From: Lysobacter daejeonensis GH1-9
Lineage (GTDB): Bacteria > Pseudomonadota > Gammaproteobacteria > Xanthomonadales > Xanthomonadaceae
Length of the DNA: 64,000 nt
Direction of reading: 5' to 3'
NCBI RefSeq assembly: GCF_000768355.1
Contig: NZ_AVPU01000002.1
Coordinates: 62,001-126,000, forward strand
Shown piece by piece: positions 45,760-55,190 of this stretch. Numbering within the stretch: the first letter of the stretch is position 1; each line of letters begins with the position of its first letter. Under the pieces are notes generated by a model. It was given only the letters and a program-made list of their open reading frames with translations. It searched no databases and was not told where the DNA came from. The position numbers were made by a program, and so were the translations under genes.

Positions 45760-47772
45760 CTATTTCCAGAGCGTGATGCGGTCTGCGACTGCGGCCTGCA
45801 TGGGTTGGCCCGGCTTGCAGCCGTAGGCGGTTCCGAAGGCGGGCAACTGGACCAGCGGGGCATTGGCGCGCGCCGCCCCCGGCGGATAGGCGCTGTGCTG
45901 CGCTCGTTCGCTGGCCACGCCGGCGTCAAGCTGCTCCGCCCACAGGCCGGCCCAGCCGGTGAAAAAGCCCTGCTGCGCGTCCTTGCCGGCCGCCGGCTGC
46001 GCGTTGCGGAACGCCGTCCATGCCAGTTCCACGCCCGACTGGTCGGCCACGGCGATGTCGCGCACGCGTGGGCCGTCCACCCGCGAGCTCCCCAGGCTCG
46101 GGTAGGTGCGCTGACCGAGCTGGGTGGCGATGCGGTTGCCCACATCCGTCCACGCGTTCACCTCGTTGCCGGTCCACCAGTCGCGCACTTCGCCCTTGGC
46201 GTCGACCATGCGGCCGCGCGGACCGATGGCGTGGCTGAGCTCATGGCCCACCAGCGCGCCCAATGCGCCGTACTGGCGGCCGAGGTCGCGGTTGGTATCC
46301 AGCACGGGCGGCTGCAGCATGGCTGCGGTGACGATCAGGCGGTTCTGCGCCACGTCATAGGTCAATGCCGGCTGCTGTGGCAATACGTTCCAGCGGCGGT
46401 CGGCGTTGCCGCGGCCAATGCGTTTCATTTCCTCGCGATGGCGCCAGGTCGACGCGATCAGCATGTTGCTGCCGAAGCTGCCGCGGCCCATCGGCTGCAC
46501 GGTGTAGTCGAGGTCACGGCGTGGGGCGCCGACTTCGATCTTCAGCGCGGCCAGCTTCGCCTTCGCCTCGGCCTTCGCCGCGGGACCAAAGCGGTTGTCA
46601 TGCTCGACGGCGGCGATCAAGGCATCGCGCACGTGGCCGGCGATCTCCGTGGCACGGTCGCGCGTGGTCGAGGGCAGGTAGGCGGTGACGTACTGCCGGC
46701 CGAGCATCGGCCCCGCGGCCAGGTTGATGGCCTCGAGCACGCGCTGTTGCCGGGGCGCCGGCGCGTCCTGGCCCGCCAGCAGGCGGCCACGGAAATCGAA
46801 GCTGGCGTCCTGGAACGACTTGGACAGGTACGGGGCCATGGTGTCGGCCACGCGCCAGCGCAGGTATGTCTTCCACTGGGCGGGCTTGAGGTTGGCGATC
46901 AGCCCGTCGAGCTGCGAGAACAGGTTGGGGCTGGCCAGCGACACGCTGTCATCGTTCACGCCCTGCGTCTTGAGGAACGCGTCCAACTGCAGGCGCGGAT
47001 ACTGCTTGCCAAGCGACGCCGTCGGCACGGGTGCGTACAGGATGCGTGGGTTGGTCGATGCGGTGGCCGCGGCCGGGTGCAGGCGGGCGATGCGCGTTTC
47101 CAGGTCGATGACCTGCTGGGCCTCTTCGGCAAGTCGCTTCTGCGGGGTGCCGGTCAGCGCCAGCAGCTTCTGCACGTAGTCGCGGTAGCGCGCCATGACT
47201 TGCGTGGTGGCCGCGTCGGTGCGGGTGTAGAACGCCGGGTCGGGCAGCCCCAGTCCGCCCTGGCTGAAGTAGCCGATGTGGCGGTCAAGGTCGGCGAGGT
47301 CGACGTCGGCGCCGAAATCAAACGCGACCGGGATGCCGACCTGATGCAGTGCGGCGATCGAGGGCGCGACGTCCTTGGCTTTGCGGATGGCATTGATGCG
47401 CGCCAGCAGCGGCTGGATCGGTGTGGCGCCGTCGCGCTCGACCGCGGCTTCATCCAGCCCACTGGCCCAGAAGTCGCCCAGCAGTTTCTGCACATTGTCC
47501 TGCGGTTGGCGCATGGCGGCGTTGAGCAGGTCCACCTGCTGCTGCGAGGCGCGCGCGTTGAGTTCGCCAAGCGCAGTGATCGCGCCCACGCCTTTGGGCA
47601 ACGGGTGGGCCTTGAGCCAGTCCGCATTGGCCTGCGTGTAGAAGTCGGTGCATGCCATGCTGGCGGCGGGCGCCGAGGCCTTGCCGGCGCGTCTTTTCGC
47701 GGCGTCCGCGGGGTGGGCGAGGGTGGCGATGAGGCCGAGGGCCAAGGCGCAGGCAAGCGGGCGCGGGGTCAT
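45760..47772 (-). CDS. M13-type metallopeptidase homologue with altered active site
   Basis: 670 aa. Signal peptide LACALALGLIATLAHPADA. It shares the whole M13 architecture with the neighbour at 47974 (FYTQANADWLKAHPLP, GLGLPDPAFY, and a C-terminal GCKPGQPM...LW). The zinc motif GHELSH is kept. But the third zinc ligand is missing: the ENIADLGG segment reads IAVADQSG. The substrate-binding NAYY reads ALTY, and the DPHAP histidine region reads SAYPP. It is thus a duplicate that has lost or changed catalysis. Confidence 0.85.
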   Translation of the reverse strand: MTPRPLACALALGLIATLAHPADAAKRRAGKASAPAASMACTDFYTQANADWLKAHPLPKGVGAITALGELNARASQQQVDLLNAAMRQPQDNVQKLLGDFWASGLDEAAVERDGATPIQPLLARINAIRKAKDVAPSIAALHQVGIPVAFDFGADVDLADLDRHIGYFSQGGLGLPDPAFYTRTDAATTQVMARYRDYVQKLLALTGTPQKRLAEEAQQVIDLETRIARLHPAAATASTNPRILYAPVPTASLGKQYPRLQLDAFLKTQGVNDDSVSLASPNLFSQLDGLIANLKPAQWKTYLRWRVADTMAPYLSKSFQDASFDFRGRLLAGQDAPAPRQQRVLEAINLAAGPMLGRQYVTAYLPSTTRDRATEIAGHVRDALIAAVEHDNRFGPAAKAEAKAKLAALKIEVGAPRRDLDYTVQPMGRGSFGSNMLIASTWRHREEMKRIGRGNADRRWNVLPQQPALTYDVAQNRLIVTAAMLQPPVLDTNRDLGRQYGALGALVGHELSHAIGPRGRMVDAKGEVRDWWTGNEVNAWTDVGNRIATQLGQRTYPSLGSSRVDGPRVRDIAVADQSGVELAWTAFRNAQPAAGKDAQQGFFTGWAGLWAEQLDAGVASERAQHSAYPPGAARANAPLVQLPAFGTAYGCKPGQPMQAAVADRITLWK

Positions 47773-47881
47773 TCACGGGTCCTTGCAGCGGAATGGACGG
47801 AGTCTAGCAACGCCCTCCCGGCAACCCTGAACGCTGCCGTCACGCGGCAGGGGGAACCCCAGGGGCCAAAGCCGTGGCGTC

Positions 47882-47918
47882 AAAAAGAAAACGGAGGCCC
47901 GGGTCACCCCGGGCCTCC
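47882..47918 (-). terminator. Terminator of the M13 peptidase gene
   Basis: An 11-bp stem (GGAGGCCCGGG/CCCGGGCCTCC) with loop TCAC; on the minus strand the hairpin is followed by GTTTTCTTTTTG. It ends the upstream peptidase gene, so the second peptidase (start 47772) probably has its own promoter. Confidence 0.85.
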
Positions 47919-47973
47919 GCCGTTGGCCGACGAGAAAAGGCCAAACGCGTGCGGGTCAGCGACCCGCGTCAAC

Positions 47974-50070
47974 TCACCAGATCACCACCTGCTTGTCGCC
48001 TTCGCGGACCATCGGCTGGCCCGGCTTGCACGAGAACGCCGCGGCGAAGGCCGGCAGGTTCGACGGCGCGCCGATCGCGCGGAAGTTGGCCGGCGCGTGC
48101 GGGTCGGTGGTCAGGCGCACGGTCAGCTCTTCCGGCGTGAAGTTGCGACGCCACACGGTGCCCCAGTTGAGGAAGAAGCGCTGGTCGCGGGTCAGGCCGT
48201 CGATCTTCGGGTCGGGCTGGCCTTCGGCGGCCTTCTTCATGGCGTCGTAGGCCGTGGCCAGGCCGCCGAGGTCGGCGATGTTCTCGCCCAGGGTCAGCTT
48301 GCCGTTGACGTTCTTGCCCGGCTGCGCCTCGTAGCCGCTGAACTGCGCGACCAGCTTGTCGGTGCGACCGCTGAAGCCCTTGGCATCGTCCGGGCTCCAC
48401 CAGTTTTCGAACTTGCCGGTGGCGTCGAAGCGGCTGCCCTGGTCGTCGTAGCCATGGGTCATCTCGTGGCCGATCACCGCGCCGATGCCGCCGTAGTTGA
48501 CGGCGTCGTCGGCGTTCGGGTCGAAGAACGGCGGCTGCAGGATCGCCGCCGGGAACACGATCTCGTTCTGCAGCGGGTTGTAGTAGGCGTTGACCATCTG
48601 CGGCGGCATGCCCCACTCGGTGCGGTCGACCGGCTTGCCGATCTTGCCCATCATCCACTTGTAGTTGAATTCGTTGGCGGCCAGCACGTTGCCGATGTAG
48701 CTGTCACGGCCGGTGGCCAGACCGTCCCACGGGCGCCACTTGTCCGGGTAGCCGATCTTCGGGGTGAAGCTGGCCCACTTCTCCATGGCCTTCTTCTTGG
48801 TCTCGTCGCCCATCCACGCCAGGTTCTCGATGCGGGCCTTGAGCGCCTCGCTGAGGTTCTTGACCAGTTGCTCCATGCGCGCCTTCGACTCCGGCGAGAA
48901 CGCGACCTTGACGTACATCTGGCCCAGCGCTTCGCCGGCCTCGCCCTCGATCGTGTCCAGCACGCGCTTGCCGCGCTCCTTCATCTCCTTCTGGCCGCGC
49001 AGGGCCTTGTTGTAGAAGTTGAAGTGCTCTTCGGCAAAGGCGTCGGCCAGGTAGGGCGAAGCGCCGTCGACGGTGTGGAAGCGCAGGTAGCTTTGCCACT
49101 GCGCGGCGGGCACCTCGGCCAGCATCTTGCTGACTTCCTGGTGGAAGGCAGGGATGGCCAGCGAGAACATCTTCGGAACCGCGACGCCCTGCGATTCGAA
49201 GAACTTCGTCCACGCGAAATTCGGCGTCAGCTTGTCCGCATCGGCCGGGCTGACCGGATTGTAGTACAGCTCGGTGTCGCGCGACAGCTCCTCGCTCGAC
49301 TTGGAGACCTTGGCCAGGCGCGTTTCAAACGCGATCACGTCCTTGGCCTGCTTGGCGGCGTCGGCGGCGGCAACGCCGCTCAGCTCCAGCACCTTGGCGA
49401 CGTGCGCTTCGTACGCGGCGAGCTTTTCCTTCTTGTCGGCGTCGAAGTAATAGCCCTTGTCCGGCAGGCCCAGGCCGCCCTGCATGGCATAGGCGATGTT
49501 GTTCTTGGGGTCCTTGAAGTCCGCTTCCGGGCCGAACCCGAACAGCACGTTCTGGCCCTTGGCGGCGGTGCTGCGCAGGTACTCGGCGACCTTGTCCTGG
49601 CTGTCGAGCGCGGCGATGGCGTCCAGATCACCCTTGATCGGGGTGATGCCCTGCGAATTGATCTTGGCCGCGTCCATGCCGGTGGCCCAGAAGTCGCCGA
49701 CGATCTTCTCCACGCCCTTGGCGTCCTTCATCGCCGCGGCCTGCTCGGCCAACTGGCGCTGCACGGCCTGCGAGCGCTCGTCCAGCATCTCGAACGCGCC
49801 CCACGAGGTGCGGTCGCCCGGGACGGTGTTGGCGGCCAGCCACTTGCCGTTGACGTAGCCGCCGAAGTCGGTGCACGCGTCCTTGGTGGTGTCCAGATCG
49901 CTCAGCTGGAAGCGATTCACGCCCGGCAGCTTGCTCTCGTCGAGGGTGAGGGTGGCGGCTTCGGCCGGCTTGGCGGCATCGGCGGTGGCGGTGGCCTCAT
50001 CCTTCTTCGCGCAGGCGCTCAGGCCGGTGGCGATGGCGAGGGACAGCAGCAGGACTTTGGGTTGGTTCAC
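47974..50070 (-). CDS. M13 family metallopeptidase (lipoprotein)
   Basis: 698 aa. Neprilysin-like zinc peptidase of the cell envelope. Signal peptide ends in the lipobox GLSAC, so it is probably anchored to the outer membrane facing the periplasm. Canonical motifs: VNAYYNPLQNEIVFPAAILQ, GHEMTHGYDDQG, the third ligand in GENIADLGG, DPHAPANFR and the terminal W. Complete. Tandem with the degenerate paralogue downstream. Confidence 0.95.
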   Translation of the reverse strand: MNQPKVLLLSLAIATGLSACAKKDEATATADAAKPAEAATLTLDESKLPGVNRFQLSDLDTTKDACTDFGGYVNGKWLAANTVPGDRTSWGAFEMLDERSQAVQRQLAEQAAAMKDAKGVEKIVGDFWATGMDAAKINSQGITPIKGDLDAIAALDSQDKVAEYLRSTAAKGQNVLFGFGPEADFKDPKNNIAYAMQGGLGLPDKGYYFDADKKEKLAAYEAHVAKVLELSGVAAADAAKQAKDVIAFETRLAKVSKSSEELSRDTELYYNPVSPADADKLTPNFAWTKFFESQGVAVPKMFSLAIPAFHQEVSKMLAEVPAAQWQSYLRFHTVDGASPYLADAFAEEHFNFYNKALRGQKEMKERGKRVLDTIEGEAGEALGQMYVKVAFSPESKARMEQLVKNLSEALKARIENLAWMGDETKKKAMEKWASFTPKIGYPDKWRPWDGLATGRDSYIGNVLAANEFNYKWMMGKIGKPVDRTEWGMPPQMVNAYYNPLQNEIVFPAAILQPPFFDPNADDAVNYGGIGAVIGHEMTHGYDDQGSRFDATGKFENWWSPDDAKGFSGRTDKLVAQFSGYEAQPGKNVNGKLTLGENIADLGGLATAYDAMKKAAEGQPDPKIDGLTRDQRFFLNWGTVWRRNFTPEELTVRLTTDPHAPANFRAIGAPSNLPAFAAAFSCKPGQPMVREGDKQVVIW

Positions 50071-50211
50071 GGTGGCTCCGGCCGGACAGGCAAGTGGGAT
50101 GCGGCCCCCACGGGGCCACCGGCGACATTAGCCCGGATTGGCGCCCAGCACCGGTGTCATTGGTCACGGGGGGGTGTGCTAGCGTGGTTCCAGGCCATTC
50201 AGGAGCAGGGC

Positions 50212-51585
50212 ATGCGCGTTCATTTCCACGGCGCCGCGGGCGAGGTGACCGGGTCGCTGCATGAGGTCGAAGTCGCCGGGCAACGGGTGTTGCTGGACTG
50301 CGGCATGATCCAGGGCAGCTTCGAGGCCGAGCGGCGCAACAGCGAGCCGTTCCCGTTCGAGCCGGCCGCCATGGAAGCCCTCGTGCTCAGCCATGCGCAT
50401 ATCGACCACATCGGCCGCGTGCCGCTGCTGGTGCACCGCGGGTTCCGCGGTCCCATCTACGCGCAGGCCGCTACCGCCGACCTGATGCCGGTGATGCTGC
50501 TGGACGCCGCCTCCTTGGCAGAGAGCGACGCGGAGCGCGCCAACCGCAACCGTCGCCATGGCGAGCCCAAGGCGATGCCGCTGTACACCAAACACGATGT
50601 GCATGCGGCGATGAAACTGGTGCGGCCGCTGCCGTATGACCGACGCGAGCAGATCCTGCCGGGGGTGGAGATCCAGTTCCGCGAGGCGGGCCACATCCTC
50701 GGCTCCACCTGCGTGGAGCTATGGGGCGATGATCGCAAGCTGGTGTTCTCCGGTGACATCGGACCCAAGGGCTCGCCGATCCTGCGCGATCCGGCGGTCA
50801 TTACCGAAGCCGACCTGGTGCTGATGGAGTCCACCTACGGCGACCGCAACCACCGCGAGCGGCTGGCCACCGTGGAGGAGATCGGCGAGATCTTCGAGCG
50901 CGCCTGGCATGACCGCGGCAACGTACTGATCCCGGCCTTCGCGGTGGGGCGCAGCCAGGAACTGCTCTACTGGTTCGCCAAGTACTGGGATGAGTGGGGG
51001 CTGTCGCGCTGGAAGATCTTCCTCGACAGTCCGATGGCGGCCAAGGTGGTCGACGTGTATGGCCGGCACGAGGACCTCTTCGATGCCGAGGCGCAGCGGG
51101 TGTGGCGCTCGAAACCGCACCCGTTCCGCATGCCCAACCTGCGCATTACCCAATCGCCGGAGGAGTCGATGGCGATCAACCGGATGGACGGCGGCGCGAT
51201 CATCATCGCGGGCAGCGGCATGGCCAACGGCGGCCGCATCGTGCACCACCTCAAGTACAACCTTGGTCGCCGCCACGCGCACGTGTTGTTCGTCGGCTTC
51301 CAGGCCGAAGGCACGCTGGGACGGCGGCTGGTGGACGGCGCCAAATGGGTGCGCATCCATGGCAAGGACTACCGCGTGGCGGCGCAGGTGCATACGGTGG
51401 GTGGGCTGTCGGCCCACACCGACCAGCAGGGGCTGCTGGGCTGGTACGGGCAGTTCGGCGCCAAGCCGCCGCTGGTGCTGGTGCACGGCGAGGACAAGGC
51501 CCGCGAGGCGCTTGCCGGCGAGGTCTGGGAGCGGTTTGGCGTGCACGTCACCTTGGCTTGCCCCGGGATGCACGCTGACGCGTGA
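50212..51585 (+). CDS. Beta-CASP metallo-beta-lactamase RNase
   Basis: 457 aa from ATG 50212; the same frame stays open for over 4 kb upstream, but that is an antisense shadow of the two M13 genes. MBL half: VLLDCGMIQG, VLSHAHIDHIGRVP, REAGHILGST, VFSGDIGPKG. Beta-CASP half: LMESTYGDRNH, IPAFAVGRSQELLYW, FLDSPMAAKV, and a last motif with HTVGGLSAHTDQQGLL. These proteins are Zn-dependent RNases of the CPSF73-like family; bacterial members process RNA, with uncertain substrates. Confidence 0.93.
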   Translation: MRVHFHGAAGEVTGSLHEVEVAGQRVLLDCGMIQGSFEAERRNSEPFPFEPAAMEALVLSHAHIDHIGRVPLLVHRGFRGPIYAQAATADLMPVMLLDAASLAESDAERANRNRRHGEPKAMPLYTKHDVHAAMKLVRPLPYDRREQILPGVEIQFREAGHILGSTCVELWGDDRKLVFSGDIGPKGSPILRDPAVITEADLVLMESTYGDRNHRERLATVEEIGEIFERAWHDRGNVLIPAFAVGRSQELLYWFAKYWDEWGLSRWKIFLDSPMAAKVVDVYGRHEDLFDAEAQRVWRSKPHPFRMPNLRITQSPEESMAINRMDGGAIIIAGSGMANGGRIVHHLKYNLGRRHAHVLFVGFQAEGTLGRRLVDGAKWVRIHGKDYRVAAQVHTVGGLSAHTDQQGLLGWYGQFGAKPPLVLVHGEDKAREALAGEVWERFGVHVTLACPGMHADA

Positions 51586-51936
51586 TGGACGCTGTCGGGC
51601 GCCTCCTGCCTGAACGGGAAGGTGGTGCTGGGTGGTCAAGCGGGGCGGGTTAGCGTACAGTCCGCCCTGTTCAGCGCACGGCTGCCTCCCGCAAGGGTAC
51701 GTTTCCCAGGTATGCCCGCCGCCTCGCAGGCCTTGTGCCTCACGCGACCGCGGCTTTTATCCCGCACGTCTTTCGTCGCGCAGACACGGTCCGGAGCTTC
51801 CGGTGCCGTCACATCCGATCACCCACAGCGCGGTTCAAGGGAACGCTGGGGTCATCACGCAACCGTTCTCCGGTTCCTGGCCGTGCGCGTGGCGCATGGC
51901 TATCCCGCGCGCTTGCGACGAAATGGAGCTTTACCG
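51586..51936 (+). other. Long leader region of the helicase gene
   Basis: 350 bp without a gene. GTTAGCGTACAGT near 51650 could be a -10 region. If so, the RhlE-type mRNA has a ~280-nt leader, as is common for cold-inducible DEAD-box helicase genes. No riboswitch or attenuator of a known class was recognised. Confidence 0.35.
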
Positions 51937-53268
51937 ATGTCGTTCGAATCCCTGGGCCTTGCGCCCGCGTTGCTGCGCGCGCTTGTCGAGCAGAACTACA
52001 CCACCCCCACCCAGATCCAGGCCGAGGCGATCCCGCTGGCGCTGGCGGGCCATGACGTGCTGGGCGGCGCCCAGACCGGTACCGGCAAGACCGCCGCGTT
52101 CGGCCTGCCGCTGCTCAATCGCCTGGCCAAACAGACCCCGGTCAAGGGCTTCCGCCGCCCGCGCGCGCTGATCCTGACCCCGACCCGCGAACTGGCCGTG
52201 CAGGTCAGCGACAGCCTGCGTGGCTACGGCAAGCACCTGCGCATGAACACCATCGCGATCTTCGGTGGCGCCGGCATGGGTCCGCAGGTCGATGCGTTCC
52301 GCCGCGGCGTGGACGTGCTGGTGGCCACCCCCGGCCGCCTGATCGACCACCTGGAGCGCGGCAGCGTCAAGCTCGACGAGATCGAGATCCTGGTGATGGA
52401 CGAAGCCGACCGCATGCTGGACATGGGCTTCCTGCCGGCGATCAAGCGCATCCTGGGCAAGCTGCCCAAGGACCGCCAGACGATGCTGTTCTCCGCGACC
52501 TTCGAGGCGCAGATCAAGCAGCTGGCGCTGGAGTTCATGCGCAACCCGCAGCAGGTGCAAGTGGCGGCGCAGAACACCATCGCCGAGACCATCGCGCACC
52601 GCGCGCATCCGGTGGACGGAGCGCTCAAGCGCGACCTGCTGATCGACATCCTGGCCAAGCGCCATGGCGAGCAGGCGATCGTGTTCGGCCGCACCAAGCA
52701 CGGCTGCAACCGACTGGCTGAACAACTGGAAGACGCCGGCCTGAAGGCCTCGGCGATCCACGGCAACAAGAGCCAAGCGCAGCGCCAGAAGGCGTTGAAC
52801 GACTTCAAGGCCAGCCGGGTGCGCATCCTGGTGGCCACCGACGTCGCCGCGCGCGGCCTCGACATCCCCAACCTGCCGCTGGTCATCAACTACGACCTGC
52901 CGATGGTGGCGGAGGACTACGTGCACCGCATCGGCCGCACCGGCCGCAACGGCAGCACGGGTGAGGCGCTGTCGCTGGTGTCGCACGACGAAGGCGGCCT
53001 GCTGCGGCAGATCCAGCGCCTGTTGAAGGCCGACATCGAGCTGGTCGAGGTGGAAGGCTACGCGCCGAGCCGCCCGATCCGCTTGGACACGGCCATCCCC
53101 AATCCGCGCCGCGGCAACGGCGGCAACCAGCCGCCGCGCAAGCCGGGCAACCGGCCGCACGGCAAGCCGGCTGCGCGCCATGCGCATGCCGGGCCGAAGC
53201 AGCATCGGGGCGGGCAGGGTGGCCGCGGTGCGGGCGGTGGTGGTCAGCGTCGCGACTCGCGCGCCTGA
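51937..53268 (+). CDS. rhlE: DEAD-box RNA helicase, RhlE type
   Basis: 443 aa from ATG 51937. Core motifs complete: FESLGLAPALLRALVEQNYT with Q motif TPTQIQ, AQTGTGKTAA, PTRELAVQ, DEADRMLDMGF, SAT, and in the second domain VFGRTKHGCNRLAEQL, TDVAARGLDIPNL, HRIGRTGRNG. The C-terminal ~60 residues are Gly/Arg/His-rich and basic, for extra RNA binding. The symbol is given by motif resemblance (RhlE group), not certain orthology. Confidence 0.92.
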   Translation: MSFESLGLAPALLRALVEQNYTTPTQIQAEAIPLALAGHDVLGGAQTGTGKTAAFGLPLLNRLAKQTPVKGFRRPRALILTPTRELAVQVSDSLRGYGKHLRMNTIAIFGGAGMGPQVDAFRRGVDVLVATPGRLIDHLERGSVKLDEIEILVMDEADRMLDMGFLPAIKRILGKLPKDRQTMLFSATFEAQIKQLALEFMRNPQQVQVAAQNTIAETIAHRAHPVDGALKRDLLIDILAKRHGEQAIVFGRTKHGCNRLAEQLEDAGLKASAIHGNKSQAQRQKALNDFKASRVRILVATDVAARGLDIPNLPLVINYDLPMVAEDYVHRIGRTGRNGSTGEALSLVSHDEGGLLRQIQRLLKADIELVEVEGYAPSRPIRLDTAIPNPRRGNGGNQPPRKPGNRPHGKPAARHAHAGPKQHRGGQGGRGAGGGGQRRDSRA

Positions 53269-53288
53269 TTGATCCGCCTGGGGTACCC

Positions 53289-53317
53289 CAAAGGGGTCGG
53301 CATTGCCGGCCCCTTTG
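53289..53317 (+). terminator. Terminator of rhlE
   Basis: CAAAGGGG-TCGGCATTGCCGG-CCCCTTTG: outer stem of eight pairs and an inner imperfect stem, located 20 bp behind the stop. T-rich right arm (CCCCTTTGCTTTG). Confidence 0.7.
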
Positions 53318-53424
53318 CTTTGTGCGGGCCGCAGCATTCTGGTGGAGCGGCAGTTACCGGCTTGGCGGGCGCGGCGTTGTGGATGTTGCACTGCAAAATG
53401 CATTGCCTCCGCCGGGCGGTATGC

Positions 53425-53438
53425 TGACAGCGCTGTCA
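53425..53438. promoter_or_regulatory. LacI-type operator upstream of the symporter
   Basis: TGACAGCGCTGTCA, a perfect 14-bp palindrome with the central CG expected for LacI-family operators. Its first base is the last of a TATGCT box (53420-53425) that may be the -10 element. An identical 14-mer lies before the TonB receptor gene at 57955. The binding protein is presumably the LacI regulator encoded at 55191-56234. Between the operator and the gene (53439-53623) nothing more was recognised. Confidence 0.75.
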
Positions 53439-53623
53439 TCCGGCGATGTCGTGCAGTATCCGGATGACGTGTTCGCTGCCAGCCGACAGCGGACCGGGGG
53501 AAGGGGGCCGCCAGTGCGCCTGTCGATGGTCATCACGCCCAGTTGGGCGCCGATGGCGCCGACGGAGCGGGCCACGGCGGCGCACGACAACCGGTTCCGC
53601 GATCCTCCAACCAGGAGCTTTAC

Positions 53624-55186
53624 GTGGGACTTTCCGCTCTCGACATCACCATCGTGCTGGCCTACCTGGCCGGCATCTTCGTCCTCGCGCAATGGGTCTC
53701 GCGCGAGAAGGGCGGCCACCAGAAGTCCGCCAAGGACTACTTCCTCGCCAGCAAGGCGCTGCCGTGGTGGGCAGTGGGCGCGTCGCTGATCGCGGCGAAC
53801 ATCTCCGCCGAGCAGATCATCGGCATGTCCGGCTCCGGCTATGCCATCGGCCTGGCGATCGCGTCGTACGAGTGGATGGCGGCGTTGACGCTGCTGATCG
53901 TGGGCAAGTTCTTCCTGCCGGTGTTCCTGCGCAATGGCATCTACACGATGCCGCAGTTCCTCGAAGAGCGTTACGGCCACCGCATCCGCACGCTGATGGC
54001 GGTGTTCTGGCTGGGCCTGTACGTGTTCGTCAACCTGACCTCGATCCTGTGGCTGGGGTCGATCGCGGTGAACCAGGTCACGGGCATGGACCAGATGCTG
54101 GCGCTGGCACTGCTGGGCGCGTTCGCGCTTGCGTACCAGTTGTACGGCGGCCTGAAGGCAGTGGCGTTGACCGATATCGTGCAGGTATCGCTGCTGGTGC
54201 TGGGCGGCCTGCTGGTTGCCGGCCTGACGCTGGCCAAGATCGGCGACGGCGGGAGCATCGTGGCCGGCTTCCACAAACTGTGGGACACGAGCCCAGAGCA
54301 CTTCCACATGATCCTGTCGAAGGACAACCCGTTCTACAAGGATCTGCCGGGCATCAGCGTGCTGGTCGGCGGCATGTGGATCATGAATGTCAGCTACTGG
54401 GGCTTCAACCAGTACATTATCCAGCGCGCGCTGGCGGCCAAGGACATCCACGAGGCGCAGAAGGGCGTGGTATTCGCCGCGTTCCTCAAGTTGCTGATGC
54501 CGGTGATCGTGGTGCTGCCGGGCATTGCCGCGGTGATGCTGGCGCCCGATCTGGCACGTCCGGACCAGGCCTACCCGACGATGATGGGCCTGCTGCCGAG
54601 CGGCGTGCTGGGGCTGGTGTTCGCGGCGCTGGTGGCGGCGATCGTGGCGTCGCTGGCATCGAAGATCAATTCGGTGGCGACCATCTTCACCCTCGACTTC
54701 TACGCCAAGTGGCGAAAGGACACCGATGAGGTCGGACTGGTGCGCATTGGTCGCATCGCTGCGGCCATAGCCATTGTGCTGGCCATCGCCACGGCGCGTC
54801 CGCTGATCGGCGGGTTCGACCAGGGCTTCCAGTACATCCAGGAATACACCGGCTTCTTCACCCCGGGCATCGTGGTGATCTTCATGCTCGGCCTGTTCTG
54901 GAAGCGCGCCAATGAAGCCGGTGCGCTGGCCGCGGCGATCGGCTCGTTCGGTTTGTCGATCGTGCTCAAGCTGGCGTGGCCTGCACTGCCGTTCATGGAT
55001 CGCGTGGGCCTGGTCTTCCTGCTGGCCCTTGCCCTGGCGGTGGTGGTGTCGCTGGTTGGCAAGCCCACGGGCGAAGGTGATCTCATCCGCGTGGACGACG
55101 TGAGCTATCGCACCGACGTGTCGTTCAACATGGCCAGCCTGGCGGTCGTCGCCATCCTGGTGGCGCTGTACGCGGTCTTCTGGTGA
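53624..55186 (+). CDS. SGLT-type sodium/sugar symporter
   Basis: 520 aa from GTG 53624 (AGGAG at 53613-53617, six bases away). Solute:sodium symporter with 13-14 TM segments: KDYFLASKALPWWAVGASLIAANISAEQIIGMSGSGYAIG (in adjoining pieces), the core TSILWLGSIAVNQVTGM, AFALAYQLYGGLKAVALTDIVQ and SLASKINSVATIFTLDFYAKW. It is close in layout to Vibrio SGLT, which carries galactose/glucose. Neighbouring beta-glucosidase and glucokinase genes point to glucose or a related sugar. Confidence 0.9.
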   Translation: MGLSALDITIVLAYLAGIFVLAQWVSREKGGHQKSAKDYFLASKALPWWAVGASLIAANISAEQIIGMSGSGYAIGLAIASYEWMAALTLLIVGKFFLPVFLRNGIYTMPQFLEERYGHRIRTLMAVFWLGLYVFVNLTSILWLGSIAVNQVTGMDQMLALALLGAFALAYQLYGGLKAVALTDIVQVSLLVLGGLLVAGLTLAKIGDGGSIVAGFHKLWDTSPEHFHMILSKDNPFYKDLPGISVLVGGMWIMNVSYWGFNQYIIQRALAAKDIHEAQKGVVFAAFLKLLMPVIVVLPGIAAVMLAPDLARPDQAYPTMMGLLPSGVLGLVFAALVAAIVASLASKINSVATIFTLDFYAKWRKDTDEVGLVRIGRIAAAIAIVLAIATARPLIGGFDQGFQYIQEYTGFFTPGIVVIFMLGLFWKRANEAGALAAAIGSFGLSIVLKLAWPALPFMDRVGLVFLLALALAVVVSLVGKPTGEGDLIRVDDVSYRTDVSFNMASLAVVAILVALYAVFW

Positions 55187-55190
55187 CGGC

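Noticed and set aside
45748..50211. A 1.4-kb-plus open frame on the + strand running through both M13 genes into the RNase gene
   Set aside because: It is antisense to two genes with clear motifs; the high-GC codon pattern keeps the opposite frame open. The real RNase gene begins at 50212.
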